64,000 nt of DNA from Fuerstiella sp. GTDB lineage: Bacteria > Planctomycetota > Planctomycetia > Planctomycetales > Planctomycetaceae. Positions 37,537-46,659 of the stretch are shown piece after piece (the stretch's first letter is position 1; every line of letters begins with the position of its first letter). The notes beneath the pieces are model-generated. The model was not told the origin of the DNA, ran no database searches, and was given only the letters and a program-made list of their open reading frames with translations. Location of the stretch: the NCBI GenBank assembly GCA_022843805.1, contig JALHMY010000042.1, forward strand, positions 1-64,000, given 5' to 3'. The position numbers were made by a program, and so were the translations under genes.

Positions 37537-38185
37537 TGGATTTCTTTTCGACGGAAGCGATCGTCGCCTTATTCACGCTGACTTCTCTGGAGGTTGTACT
37601 TGGGATCGATAACGTCATCTTCATTGCGATTCTGGCCGGAAAGCTCCCTGAGTCTCAGCGCGACGATGCGAGAAAAATGGGGCTGACTCTCGCAGTTGTC
37701 TCCCGAGCAATTCTTGTGCTGGCGATCGGTCTCGTGATGCAGTTGAATCAGCCGCTGTTTTCAGCATTCGGGACCGGATTTTCAGGCAAGGACATCATCC
37801 TGGTTCTGGGGGGCCTCTTCCTGCTGGGTAAAGCCACTTATGAGATTCATCGCAGAATCGAACATGTCAGCGATCCCGAATCGGCAGCGCTGGGCGTTAC
37901 TACCCTGAAGGCCGTGCTAACTCAGGTACTCATCGTTGACGTGGTCTTTTCGCTGGATTCTGTGATCACGGCCGTTGGCATGACGGAGGGGCTGAAACAC
38001 CCGATTCCTGTTATGATTGCGGCAATTGTCATTTCTGTGGTGGTGATGCTGGTGTTCTCGAAGGCTTTCATCAGAAGATTCCCAAAGGCTATGTGTACTT
38101 CGCGATGGCATTCTGTCTGGGCGTTGAAATGCTGCAGATGAAGGCCGGGAAGCGAGTTGCACGTGAAGTGATGAAGGCGTCGTGA
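37533..38185 (+). pseudogene. terC-like membrane protein gene with an internal deletion and frameshift
   Basis: TerC proteins are multi-helix membrane proteins linked to metal ion export. The first 175 codons look intact: ATG at 37533, LTSLEVVLGIDNVIFIAILA with the conserved Asp-Asn, and [20 protein letters not shown] with the second Asp. After VVVMLVFSK the frame turns into unrelated sequence and stops at 38141. In another frame the true C-terminus can be read: [20 protein letters not shown], then [20 protein letters not shown], stopping at 38185. About 25 residues, roughly one helix, are missing at the junction near 38055-38065, and the frame is lost. A truncated 202-residue product could still be made. 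Confidence 0.85.
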
Positions 38186-38208
38186 CCCCGGGGCCGAGCT
38201 GAAAAAAT

Positions 38209-38261
38209 TCCCGTCGGCGGAGCGACGGGCCAACAGCAAACCCATCGCTCCGCCGACGGGA
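38209..38261. terminator. Hairpin with a 17-bp perfect stem
   Basis: TCCCGTCGGCGGAGCGA at 38209-38225 pairs exactly with 38245-38261 around a 19-nt loop. It lies between the terC end and the next plus-strand gene, with AAAAAA just before the left arm and TTT after the right. It could terminate terC transcription. It may also be another copy-type intergenic palindrome. Confidence 0.7.
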
Positions 38262-38316
38262 TTTCCGGTACGATAGTTCACGAAGTCGATTCCGGCCTCA
38301 TGCAAAGAGATTCACT

Positions 38317-39453
38317 ATGGTCATTCTGATGTTGGTCCTGGGACTTGTTGTTTTGACAGCAGGAGCCGAGTCACTGGTGCGAGGTTCATCGCGACTTGCG
38401 ATGGCGATGGGTGTTTCTCCGCTGGTTGTGGGCCTGACGGTCGTGGCTTATGGCACGAGTGCGCCGGAATTGGTCGTCAGCGTTCAGTCGTCCCTCGGCG
38501 GGCAGCCCGACGTTGCGCTCGGCAATGTGGTGGGCAGTAATATTTTCAATGTGCTGTTCATTCTTGGTCTATCGGCCATGATCGTCCCGTTACGAGTCTC
38601 ACAGCAGTTGATTCGCATTGACGTCCCGCTGATGATCGCCGTTTCAATCCTGGTCCTCGTAATGGCCCTGGATGGAGGCATAGGACGGTTGGACGGGCTG
38701 TTGCTCGTCGGAGGTCTGATTGCATACACGGTGCTGGCGATTGTGACGAGCCGCAAAGAACATGCCGGGATTCAGGCGGAGTACGAAGCTGAGTTTGGAA
38801 TCGGAAAAAAGGTTCAAAGCCGCGGAGAACTGGTGCTGAATCTGCTGCTGGTCGTCGCAGGACTCGGACTGCTTGTTCTGGGATCTCACTGGTTTATTGA
38901 GTCGGCGATTGTGATTGCCAGACAATTGGGTGTGTCGGAGCTGGTGATCGGACTGACGATCGTCGCTGCGGGAACCTCAATGCCCGAGCTTGCGACCTCG
39001 ATCATGGCCGCCATTCGCGGAGAACGCGACATCGCCGTGGGGAACGTTGTGGGGAGCAACATTTTCAATATTTTGGGTGTTCTGGGAATTTCCAGCGTTG
39101 TCTCTGCCGACGGAGTGAGAGTCTCTGAGGCTGCCTTTCAGCTGGATATTCCCGTGATGATTTCGGTCGCGGTTGCCTGCCTTCCTGTCTTTTTCGTGGG
39201 ACATATCATCTCACGCTGGAACGGAGTTCTGTTCTTTAGCTACTACTTCGCCTACACGGCGTCGTTTGTGATCGCGGAAACGGCACCCCGTTTCCATCGC
39301 ACATTTGCTTTCGTGATGTTTGGGGCTGTTGTTCCACTGACGGTCGTTATGATGATGATCGGTGTCGTTCGCTCGATTCGGCGGGGAAATTCCCCGGCAC
39401 TTCTCCGCAACGAGTCCGTCTCGCAGGAACGCCTTACCCAGGACGAGCATTAG
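38317..39453 (+). CDS. Calcium/sodium antiporter, CaCA family, YrbG-like (378 aa)
   Basis: This integral membrane exchanger is built of two inverted repeats. Each repeat contains the alpha signature: VAYGTSAPELVVSVQSSLGG followed by ALGNVVGSNIFNVLFILGLS in the first, and VAAGTSMPELATSIMAAIRG followed by AVGNVVGSNIFNILGVLGIS in the second. The conserved Glu of GTSxPEL and the Asn of GSNIFN coordinate the ion in this family. About ten helices are seen. The length is slightly above the usual 320-360 because of a short tail after the last helix. It should exchange Ca2+ for Na+ or H+ across the inner membrane. Confidence 0.92.
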   Translation: MVILMLVLGLVVLTAGAESLVRGSSRLAMAMGVSPLVVGLTVVAYGTSAPELVVSVQSSLGGQPDVALGNVVGSNIFNVLFILGLSAMIVPLRVSQQLIRIDVPLMIAVSILVLVMALDGGIGRLDGLLLVGGLIAYTVLAIVTSRKEHAGIQAEYEAEFGIGKKVQSRGELVLNLLLVVAGLGLLVLGSHWFIESAIVIARQLGVSELVIGLTIVAAGTSMPELATSIMAAIRGERDIAVGNVVGSNIFNILGVLGISSVVSADGVRVSEAAFQLDIPVMISVAVACLPVFFVGHIISRWNGVLFFSYYFAYTASFVIAETAPRFHRTFAFVMFGAVVPLTVVMMMIGVVRSIRRGNSPALLRNESVSQERLTQDEH

Positions 39454-39594
39454 GCGGTTGCGAGTATTTCACGATCACCGATGCAGAGAGTAAAGGTGTT
39501 CGGCAGCGCCGGGTTGGCGAAATCCAGGGAGGCAACAATTACGCCATCTAAATCATGTTGATCCGGGATCTGCTGCGTTTCCTTCACATCGGCA

Positions 39595-39844
39595 GCATTC
39601 AGCCTCATATTGTCGGCAGGTTTCATCCTGAATCGCCAGACCGCCGGGGAAGAGTCCCTCGCCTGTTTGTCCAAATGCCTTCAACAACGCCGACCACAAA
39701 TCGCACCGGCTTGCCTGACGGATGCCCTCTGAGTGTATCGACCATCTCGCGTCCAGGCGAAAAAATCTCGTCCGCTCGCAAAATTGTGCCTTCGCGTGCG
39801 ACCGTCCGGAAATACAGGAGATGATGATAGTTGAGCCGGTCCAT
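39595..39844 (-). pseudogene. Shrunken LysR/NhaR-type regulator remnant
   Basis: Three pieces of one NhaR-like LysR regulator can be read in order on the minus strand. The first is the N-terminus MDRLNYHHLLYFRTVAREGT. The second, with most of the helix-turn-helix missing, is ADEIFSPGREMVDTLRG and PVRFVVGVV. The third, in another frame, is ALLKAFGQTGEGLFPGG and CRQYEAE from the C-terminal domain. About 45 and then about 170 residues have been deleted. It cannot make a functional regulator. A further minus-strand stretch down to 39450 may belong to a neighbouring lost gene; I do not recognise it. Confidence 0.8.
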
Positions 39845-39864
39845 GCGATGAAAAATACTTGCAT

Positions 39865-40450
39865 TTAATCAATGGTTCAAGATGGAACTTTGAATTAGCC
39901 AATTCTCGTGAAGGCCGTAGAATTTCGTCGATAGAGTTCAGGCGTTCCTGCACTGTCGCAGGCATTCCAAAGGAGCATGAACCATCATGAGGTCTCAAAA
40001 TAACGACGAGCAGAATATGGATCTTCTGCCTGATTCCAGCGCAATTGACTCAAATCGCAGAGCAGTCGCGGGTGCAGGGACGCCAAAACTTCAATGGCTG
40101 CGGGCTGCGGGGGATGATTCGGCGCGTCAGCGAAACTCAGGTCAGCGCCGCCGTCTGCGGAAACAGTCCGATGCGTCAGAAGTCATCAGTTATGCCCCTG
40201 TGTCTGCCTTGTGTGGATTCTCGGGTGGCACGGAGCTTGACTGGGACTGGGATTAGTGTCCTGCTAGGTCAAATGATCGCAAGGTGCGAGCATCCTGTAA
40301 AAAGCGAACAACGTGAGCGAGTTTTGACAACGAGCCGGCAGTGTTTGTTGCCCGTTGTCCGTGTTCTCATGCGAGTTGTATCAGCTGAATTCCGACCTGT
40401 GTGGCTCGCTGGATGAAGCGGGCTGCCCGATCGCGGCGGACGTCCTCAAA
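39865..40450. other. Decayed intergenic DNA, no supported gene
   Basis: Overlapping frames at 39987-40256 and 40045-40416 are open, but their translations change register and match no family I know. The stretch sits between two clear gene remnants, so it is probably degraded coding DNA. Confidence 0.5.
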
Positions 40451-40848
40451 CGTCTGCGGTTCGAGACGTTGTTGAGTGAGGTGTCATCCGCGTTTGTGAA
40501 CGTTTCCGCACTCGAGGTTGATTCACAAATTGAGCGGAGCCTGAGGCGAATTGTCGAGTTTCCGGGGCTCGATCGCTGCGGGCTGGGCGAGGTATCCCGC
40601 AGTCGGAACGAGATTCTGGTGACACATTCGTACCAATTGCCGGGGATACCACGGTCCGCAGACACTATACTCGATTCAAAATTCCCGAGTTACGCGAAAA
40701 TGGTGCACCCGGGCCTGGTCATCCGTTTGCCGGATCATCTGCCGGCGGATGCAGTTCGCGAGCGGGAATACATTGCCCTGACGGGTTTGAGGTCGAACCT
40801 GACCATCCCCCTTCTCCATATGGGTGCGGTCATCGGTGGCTTTGCAGG
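40451..40848 (+). pseudogene. GAF-domain fragment of a sensor kinase or regulator
   Basis: The translation matches the GAF-type sensory module found at the start of many planctomycete PAS/GAF histidine kinases: RLRFETLLSEVSSAFVNVSA, then IERSLRRIVEFPGLDRCGLG, VTHSYQLPGIPR, and the end of the domain GLRSNLTIPLLHMGAVIGGF. Upstream sequence is unrelated, and downstream the frame runs into nonsense at about 40850. Neither a start nor an output domain survives. I read this as a two-sided truncation. Confidence 0.75.
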
Positions 40849-41084
40849 CCTGAAAAGAAGGCAAGCTGAAGTACTGATACGATGTTGCCGGGGTAAACAC
40901 CTGCAGCCACCTGCTTCCGAATGCCCAGTCAGAAGCCGTTTCAAAGGTCGATGATTTCCTCTGCCGGTTCGCCCCGGCTTCGCCATCCAAAAGCAACTGA
41001 AAAAAGCTGGTGAGTACATTTACTGAGTACATTTACCGAAAGTCTGCAGACCAAAATCCAGGTAAACTCTTGCAGGCAAAGGAA

Positions 41085-41158
41085 TGTCCCGGGCGGGGGT
41101 CGAACCCACAACCTTCGGCTTCGGAGGCCGACGCTCTATCCAATTGAGCTACCGAGAC
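41085..41158 (-). tRNA. tRNA-Arg (anticodon CCG)
   Basis: Read on the minus strand, all four arms fold. The acceptor stem GTCTCGG pairs with CCGGGAC (one G-U pair). The D arm is GCTC with GAGC. The anticodon stem TCGGC/GCCGA closes the loop CTCCGAA, giving anticodon CCG for the CGG codon. The T arm is GTGGG, TTCGACC, CCCGC. The discriminator is A, and no CCA is encoded. Flanking DNA to the left is the remnant region. Confidence 0.95.
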
Positions 41159-41353
41159 TTTTATCAACCGCCCTTTGAATGCCCCGTCTTTCAGTTGACC
41201 TGTCTTTGGGCACCCTCGGCGATGGATGTTGAGCATGTGCTGATCGCTTGTCAGCAGACACTCAGTTGCGAAGTATCTCAGCCCTGCTGGAGAATTTCAA
41301 GTGGGTGGGGTTCTCACGCGACCGCAGTAAATAATGCACCATGCGTGCTTGGC

Positions 41354-42538
41354 TCACATCGACTGAATGTGCTGCTCATCCAATACAGCCTGTCCTGATT
41401 CAACGATGAAGTCGCGGGGTAATCGCATCGTGAAGCTGGTTCCCTCTTCGACAGTAGACGTGACATTGAGGCTGCCGCCATGAGATTCGGCGATTGCACG
41501 AGCGATGTACAAGCCCAGTCCGATGCTTCCCGGACGATTTGTCTTAGGGTATTCTGCACTGGAACCGCGGACCAGCGGATCAAAGATCTTCGCCAGTTCA
41601 CCAGGCGGAATTGGCGGCCCGCCGTTGCTGACTGTGACAATAGCGTCCGACATCTTGCCGAATACCTTTAATTCAACCAGAGCGTCCTCGGGGCTATGCT
41701 GGATTGCATTCCCCAGGAGGTTCGAGATTGCCTGCCGCAGACGATCCTTGTCCCAGTTGCCACGAACTCCATTTTCCGCCGAAAAACGAATCTGTCGACT
41801 CGGGTGAGCTGTCTCGAATTCGCTGAACAACTCGCGACCGAGCATGCTCAGGTCCGTCAGGGTCGGTGAAACAGGCATCCCGGCACCCAACCGCGTGCGG
41901 GTGTAGTCGAGAAGATCGCTGATCATCCTGGCCATCACCCCCGCATTTGTCGAGATCTGTGACGCAACATCTATGGCTTTGTTGGTGGGCGGAACGAGGT
42001 GTGGGAGCAGCATCGCCGACATGGCAATGGAATTCAGCGGATTCCGAAGATCATGGCTGAGTATCGCCAGAAACAGATCCCGAGACTGATCGACACGCTT
42101 CGTATAACTTGCGACCGCTTTCGCGAGAGACTGGTCGATTGATTCGTTGAACCGAGTCACGTCGTCAACATCACTGTCGTTCGGACGAGGACCGCTGGCA
42201 TGCCACAGCCGAAGTACGCTTGCTCGCAACGCCCGGTATTCCGAAACCAGCTCCAGCAGGTCAAAGCCTGAACCCAGTCGACCGATGGCATGCTGTTCAG
42301 ATGCACCATTCAGCGGTGTCGTGTCTGATTCACCAAGATGTCCTCGCGATCTGGCACTGCGCTCGTCTGAGCTTTGCGACAGTCGCATATCAGCAACAGT
42401 CGCGAGCAGGATTTCGTCAGCGTGGTCCCGCAGCGCGAGCGAGTCCATCTTTCCGGCCGAGTTTATCCCGCGGGCGAATGCTTCCCATTCCTGAAGGATT
42501 GGTTCCAGATTCGCAGAGATAAAGTCAGCCAGACGCAT
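41354..42538 (-). CDS. Sensor histidine kinase with RsbRD-like N-terminus (394 aa)
   Basis: The N-terminal 150 residues are helical and soluble (MRLADFISANLEPILQEWEA) and resemble the RsbRD_N/four-helix sensory domain seen on some kinases. The catalytic part has the His box FLAILSHDLRNPLNSIAMSA (His about 166), then the N box DRLRQAISNLLGNAIQHSPE, and the G boxes VSNGGPPIP and GSIGLGLYIARAIAESHGGS. No membrane helix or receiver is present, so it should pass phosphate to a separate regulator, none of which is adjacent. The ATG at 42538 is preceded by GGGGAATCT. Confidence 0.92.
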   Translation of the reverse strand: MRLADFISANLEPILQEWEAFARGINSAGKMDSLALRDHADEILLATVADMRLSQSSDERSARSRGHLGESDTTPLNGASEQHAIGRLGSGFDLLELVSEYRALRASVLRLWHASGPRPNDSDVDDVTRFNESIDQSLAKAVASYTKRVDQSRDLFLAILSHDLRNPLNSIAMSAMLLPHLVPPTNKAIDVASQISTNAGVMARMISDLLDYTRTRLGAGMPVSPTLTDLSMLGRELFSEFETAHPSRQIRFSAENGVRGNWDKDRLRQAISNLLGNAIQHSPEDALVELKVFGKMSDAIVTVSNGGPPIPPGELAKIFDPLVRGSSAEYPKTNRPGSIGLGLYIARAIAESHGGSLNVTSTVEEGTSFTMRLPRDFIVESGQAVLDEQHIQSM

Positions 42539-42679
42539 AGATTCCCCAATTTAAGTTGCTGGGTGAGCATCATGGTCGCTTTGCACCCCTAAGCAAATAC
42601 CACGTGCATTATACCGTGTTCGCGTCCTCGACTCTACCAACTCAGGACGATCAGGTATAAGCCAGTCGTGTCGTTCCGC

Positions 42680-43003
42680 TCAACCAGAGATTCGCATTAA
42701 AAGCCATCGCGTGATTACTACGTATCCAATGACGGTTGGGATCCCGGACAGGCAAATCGCCATGCTCAGGAAGACGCCATTTAGCCATCGGCCGCTGCCT
42801 TCCGGTAACGGTACACAGGATCGCCTGATTGTCACGAATCGGACGTCGTTCTTTTGGATTGCCTCAGTGATGGCACCGCAAACGGAAGGTTCCTCGCCGA
42901 GAAAATTACAGAGTCGGACGAACGACGATTCGTCACAGTTCAGTGTCAGTCCGTTGTATTTCCGTTCGAAAACAATGTCGCTCGTCGTACCCTTTGCAGC
43001 CAT
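42680..43003 (-). CDS. Small membrane protein of unknown function (107 aa)
   Basis: About 70 soluble residues (SDIVFERKYNGLTLNCDESS) are followed by one C-terminal hydrophobic segment (LNGVFLSMAICLSGIPTVIG) and a short basic tail. No domain is recognised. A good Shine-Dalgarno-like AAGGATC lies about 8 bases before the ATG, and codon use looks normal, so I accept it as a gene. It is 141 bp upstream of the histidine kinase on the same strand and may be transcribed with it. Confidence 0.65.
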   Translation of the reverse strand: MAAKGTTSDIVFERKYNGLTLNCDESSFVRLCNFLGEEPSVCGAITEAIQKNDVRFVTIRRSCVPLPEGSGRWLNGVFLSMAICLSGIPTVIGYVVITRWLLMRISG

Positions 43004-43440
43004 TGATCAGATCCTTCTTTACTGATTACCGGGCGAGTTCATTCGGCGAGACTCGAGAACGCCCACATGCAGGACACGGAGCATCGCCGTTTGGTATGGA
43101 AGGTTCGACGCGAGCCATCGCTCTGCAAATCGGACAATACTGATCACGACCTTCAGGTGTCCGGCTGGAGACTGTCATTGCGAATTCGCCCCCTTTCAAA
43201 CTTCAATCGACAGGAAGGCGGTCCCTCACCCACTCATGGTACTAAGCTTGGCCGAATCCACAATTGCATTATCGAAGACTGCAGTTTTTTCGGATCGCTC
43301 GTGGCTCTTTTTACTTCTGTACCTGGGATCACAAGACAGAGCCCAAAAGGTTCGCTAAGCTGGAAGTTCGGACACGCTGACGTGTCGGAATGACGGGAAA
43401 TTGATCCGCTGGCAATGGTCAGTCATTGGAGGGGTTGCAG
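43004..43440. other. Intergenic region of about 440 bp, no supported gene
   Basis: It separates the minus-strand membrane protein from the plus-strand PQQ-propeller gene and should hold both promoters. An open frame at 43067-43393 has no RBS and no protein-like composition. I see no repeat. Confidence 0.55.
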
Positions 43441-44769
43441 GTGAGCCTTCGAATCCGCACGCTTTTGTTCGTCTTATCAGCCGCAGTCGCCACCACTACA
43501 GGCTCTTCAATGGCGGTCGGCAGCGATCGGCTCAACTGGCCCTGCCGGACCGGACCGGCGCTCAACAGTGTCGTTGCCCCGGAAGATGCTGAAGGACTGC
43601 CAGTCTCATGGGATGAAGCCTCCGGCAGGAATATTCGCTGGAAACTGCCTCTTGAAGGGCTGGGGCATTCCATCCCGGTCATTGGCTATAACACGGTCTG
43701 GCTGACGGCGGCGACTCGCGATGGTAAGCAGCAGTTCGTTTATGCGATTGATCAGCATTCAGGAAAAATCAAACATCACCGGCTGTTGGTTGAGAACGCC
43801 GAACCGGAACCTCTGATGAATGAGGTCAACACGTATGCATCGCCTTCGTGTGCTCTGGATGATGAAGCCGTGTATGTCCATTTTGGCACATACGGAACAG
43901 CTCGACTGGATCGGCACACTGCGGAAGTTCAGTGGATACGGAAGGATATCAAAGTCAGCCATTTTCGGGGGCCTGGCTCTTCGCCCATCGTGTTTGACAA
44001 TTTGCTGATCCTGACGTTTGATGGAATCGACACACAGTTCCTGATGGCGCTGGACAAGCGGACGGGCGAAACCGTCTGGAAGACGGACAGAACGACCGAC
44101 TACGGCGATCTGGACGCAGAGGGGAATCCGAAACAAAAAGGCGACCTGCGAAAGGCTTATAGTACTCCAGGGCTGATCGAAGCTGGCGGACGGACTCACC
44201 TGGTTTCTGTCGGTTCGCGAGCGGCTTTTGGTTATGATGTTCGAACGGGCGAAGAGCTGTGGACGATTCGTCATGACGACTTCAATGCCTCATCACCGCC
44301 ATCGTTTTTTGGCAACATGGCCATTCTGAACACAGGCACGCGATCGTCCAATCTGCTGGCGGTGCGGCTGGACGAGACGACTCGGGGTGATGTCAGCAAG
44401 TCCCATGTGGTTTGGGACCGCACAAAAGGCAACTCCGATCTCAGTGCTCAGGTGCTGGTTGGCGAACGAATCTACCTGGTTGCCAATAACGGAGTCAGTG
44501 TTTGCATTAATGTTCATAATGGGGAAGAGGTGTGGAAACATCGGCTCGAAGGGACCTTCACGGCGTCCGCGATTGCTGCCAATAACCTGATTTATTTTTG
44601 CAACGAAGAAGGCGCCACAACCGTCATGCGTGCCGCCGATACACCGGAAGTTCTGGCCACCAATGTCCTGGCGGAGGGAATGCGGTCATCGCCCAGCGCG
44701 GCCGACGGAATGCTGTTCCTGAGAACGTTCGGACATTTGTATGCCATTGGCGGAACGAGTGGAGAATAG
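43441..44769 (+). CDS. Secreted PQQ-type beta-propeller protein (442 aa)
   Basis: A signal peptide (LLFVLSAAVATTTGSSMAVG) leads into WD-like PQQ repeats. Each blade carries a Trp-ending pattern such as LDRHTAEVQWIRKDIKVSHF, ALDKRTGETVWKTD, YDVRTGEELWTIRHDDFNAS and NVHNGEEVWKHRLEGTFTAS. These repeats occur in quinoprotein dehydrogenases and in BamB-like assembly proteins. No dehydrogenase catalytic residues can be seen, so I call it a non-enzymatic propeller of unknown role. Start is GTG at 43441 with GGAGGGG seven bases upstream; a TTG at 43426 opens the frame but lacks an RBS. A DUF1080 gene follows after 72 bp. Confidence 0.9.
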   Translation: MSLRIRTLLFVLSAAVATTTGSSMAVGSDRLNWPCRTGPALNSVVAPEDAEGLPVSWDEASGRNIRWKLPLEGLGHSIPVIGYNTVWLTAATRDGKQQFVYAIDQHSGKIKHHRLLVENAEPEPLMNEVNTYASPSCALDDEAVYVHFGTYGTARLDRHTAEVQWIRKDIKVSHFRGPGSSPIVFDNLLILTFDGIDTQFLMALDKRTGETVWKTDRTTDYGDLDAEGNPKQKGDLRKAYSTPGLIEAGGRTHLVSVGSRAAFGYDVRTGEELWTIRHDDFNASSPPSFFGNMAILNTGTRSSNLLAVRLDETTRGDVSKSHVVWDRTKGNSDLSAQVLVGERIYLVANNGVSVCINVHNGEEVWKHRLEGTFTASAIAANNLIYFCNEEGATTVMRAADTPEVLATNVLAEGMRSSPSAADGMLFLRTFGHLYAIGGTSGE

Positions 44770-44841
44770 AGTGCACCATCATTTTTCCGGAAAGCAGATT
44801 CCGGTCACTATAGGACATTATTTCAGGAAGAGAGTCGACAG

Positions 44842-45696
44842 ATGAGCGAACCAATGAGACTGAAGCGGATGATCAGCGGCACTATCACGGCGATGATTTT
44901 GATTCTGTCCGGGATATCGGTCGGTGAGTCAGTGGTTAATGCGGATGGTGCGAAAACATCGTCGAGTGAGTACCCCAAAGGCCAGTGGGTATCGATTTTC
45001 AACGGAAAAGATCTCGCGGGCTGGACGCCGAAGATTCGTTACAGTCCATTGGGGGAAAATTACGGAAATACATTTCGCGTTGAAGAGGGTCTGCTGAAAG
45101 TTCGTTATGACGGCGGCGGGTATGACAAGTACGGTGAGAAGTTCGGGCATCTGTTTTTTAAGGATTCCTTTGCTCACTATCGTTTTCGGGTTGAGTATCG
45201 TTTTGTTGGAGATCAGTGTCCCGGAGGTCCGGGGTGGGCGACTCGCAACAGCGGCGTGATGGTTCATGGACAGGATCCCAAAACGATGTCGGAAGACCAG
45301 GACTTTCCAGTATCGATTGAGGTGCAGCTGCTTGGAGGAAACGGTCGGGACAATCGAACAACGTCCAATTTGTGTACTCCCGGAACGAACGTGGTCATCG
45401 ACGGAAAGATGGAGCTCAAACACTGCATCAGTTCCACCTCAAAAACCTATCATGGCGATCAGTGGGTCACTGCGGAAATTGAAGTGCGGGGAAATCGCGT
45501 GATCCGTCATTTGCTCGAAGGACAAGTTGTGCTGGAATACAGTGAGCCTCAGCTGGATCGTCGCGACGAGAATGCTCGCAGGCTGATCCGGGACGACAAT
45601 CTGATGCTTCACGGCGGGACGATATCACTTCAGTCAGAAAGTCATCCTATCGACTTCCGCAAAGTGGAGATCATGGTGCTCGGCGAAAACGATTAA
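44842..45696 (+). CDS. Secreted DUF1080 (3-keto-disaccharide hydrolase) protein (284 aa)
   Basis: The signal peptide (MILILSGISVGESVVNA) is followed by one complete DUF1080 beta-sandwich domain. It shows WVSIFNGKDLAGWTPKIRYS near the start, then FAHYRFRVEYRFVGDQCPGG and NSGVMVHGQDPKTMSEDQDF in the middle, and GGTISLQSESHPIDFRKVEI at the end. The family hydrolyses or binds keto-sugar glycans. It differs from the DUF1080 protein at 23282 in having no LamG domain and in sequence. An ATG at 44854 is an alternative start. The gene lies between the propeller and a SecD-P1-head protein on the same strand, a possible surface-polysaccharide operon. Confidence 0.9.
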   Translation: MSEPMRLKRMISGTITAMILILSGISVGESVVNADGAKTSSSEYPKGQWVSIFNGKDLAGWTPKIRYSPLGENYGNTFRVEEGLLKVRYDGGGYDKYGEKFGHLFFKDSFAHYRFRVEYRFVGDQCPGGPGWATRNSGVMVHGQDPKTMSEDQDFPVSIEVQLLGGNGRDNRTTSNLCTPGTNVVIDGKMELKHCISSTSKTYHGDQWVTAEIEVRGNRVIRHLLEGQVVLEYSEPQLDRRDENARRLIRDDNLMLHGGTISLQSESHPIDFRKVEIMVLGEND

Positions 45697-45738
45697 TGGT
45701 CTTTGCAAATGCCGTTTGCAGGGACAGGAGGCTGACGC

Positions 45739-46317
45739 ATGTCGAACGACAGACGGGATCCCGCTGAACAACGTGATCCTGCTGAACAAGGGGAGGATCC
45801 GGCGCCTTACGGTTTCTCCAGCGGGAATCCTGATACTTCAGGTCGACTTTGGACGATTGTCGCCGGGCTCGCAGTGTTTGCTGCGATTCTGGCAGCCGTG
45901 TGGTCTTATCTTCTGCCCCGTCTTTCGGCCGAGCCTGTTACTCCGAATGCACCGATTGAGATTCGTGCGGCAAGTATCGTGATGGTTGATGGCTGGGAGC
46001 GGATGAAGTCACTGGACGGGGCCACCATTTTTATCTCGCCGGAAGTGATATTGTACGCTCGCGACCTCGTATCGTTTCGGGGCGAATATGACTCGAACAA
46101 TATCCCCGTTCTGACGCTCAATCTGTCGGAGGAGGGTGCCCGGCTGTTTAAAGACTACACGGCACGAAATATTGGTGGGAAGGTGGCGGTCATTATCAAC
46201 AAAAAGGTGTATGCCATACCATTGATCGCTGCGCCTGTTGTCGAATCCATCCGGCTGGAGCTGGGAGAGGTTCCGCGTGAAGACGCCGAGGAGGCGTTTG
46301 CGCGGCTCACGCAATAG
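45739..46317 (+). CDS. Membrane-anchored orphan SecD P1-head-like protein (192 aa)
   Basis: A charged, partly repetitive N-terminus (RRDPAEQRDPAEQGEDP) precedes one membrane helix (LWTIVAGLAVFAAILAAVWS). The periplasmic part resembles the P1 head subdomain of SecD: VLTLNLSEEGARLFKDYTAR, then NIGGKVAVIINKKVYAIPLI, where SecD has a similar LT.EGA..F.. pattern. The rest of SecD, including its six helices, is absent. It therefore cannot be a Sec subunit by itself. AGGAGG at 45726 fixes the start. It may help fold or move a secreted partner, which is speculative. Confidence 0.75.
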   Translation: MSNDRRDPAEQRDPAEQGEDPAPYGFSSGNPDTSGRLWTIVAGLAVFAAILAAVWSYLLPRLSAEPVTPNAPIEIRAASIVMVDGWERMKSLDGATIFISPEVILYARDLVSFRGEYDSNNIPVLTLNLSEEGARLFKDYTARNIGGKVAVIINKKVYAIPLIAAPVVESIRLELGEVPREDAEEAFARLTQ

Positions 46318-46659
46318 CCTGTTGAGTCGATGTTAAAAAATAAAGAAGGCCGATCGTGGTAATGGCACGGCGGATGCATTATAGGAGAGTTGCTGTCCAA
46401 AAGGTTCGAATTTGGGGAGCATCTGCTTATGGAGCGGGCAGATCTGCTTGTTTTGCAGGCAACTCAGCAGTCACGGCGGTTGAGCAGGTCTGCGACGGCA
46501 TAATCGGGCGAGAAAGAACATGAAGGTGTCGATGTCAGGCACCCCCCGGAGATTCCGTGCATGGAGGACGCTTTTGTCGCGGGAAGCAGAGCAGAGCGAG
46601 TGGTGACTCGCTGAAGAGCCGCGATCACATTAGTTTTTCCGGGAGGAGAAAGCAGAGTA
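46318..46659. other. Intergenic region of about 340 bp upstream of glutamine synthetase
   Basis: No gene is supported. The glutamine synthetase promoter should be here. GGGAGGAGAAAG just before 46660 is a strong ribosome binding site. I see no NtrC-like palindrome or riboswitch that I can defend. Confidence 0.5.

Noticed and set aside
39987-40416. Two overlapping plus-strand frames (89 and 123 residues)
   Set aside because: Low-quality translations without RBS or homology that I can see, between two gene remnants; left as decayed DNA.
41033-41236. Minus-strand frame reading SVAQLDRASASEAEGCGFDP
   Set aside because: This is the well-known false translation across a tRNA gene; the tRNA-Arg at 41085-41158 explains it.
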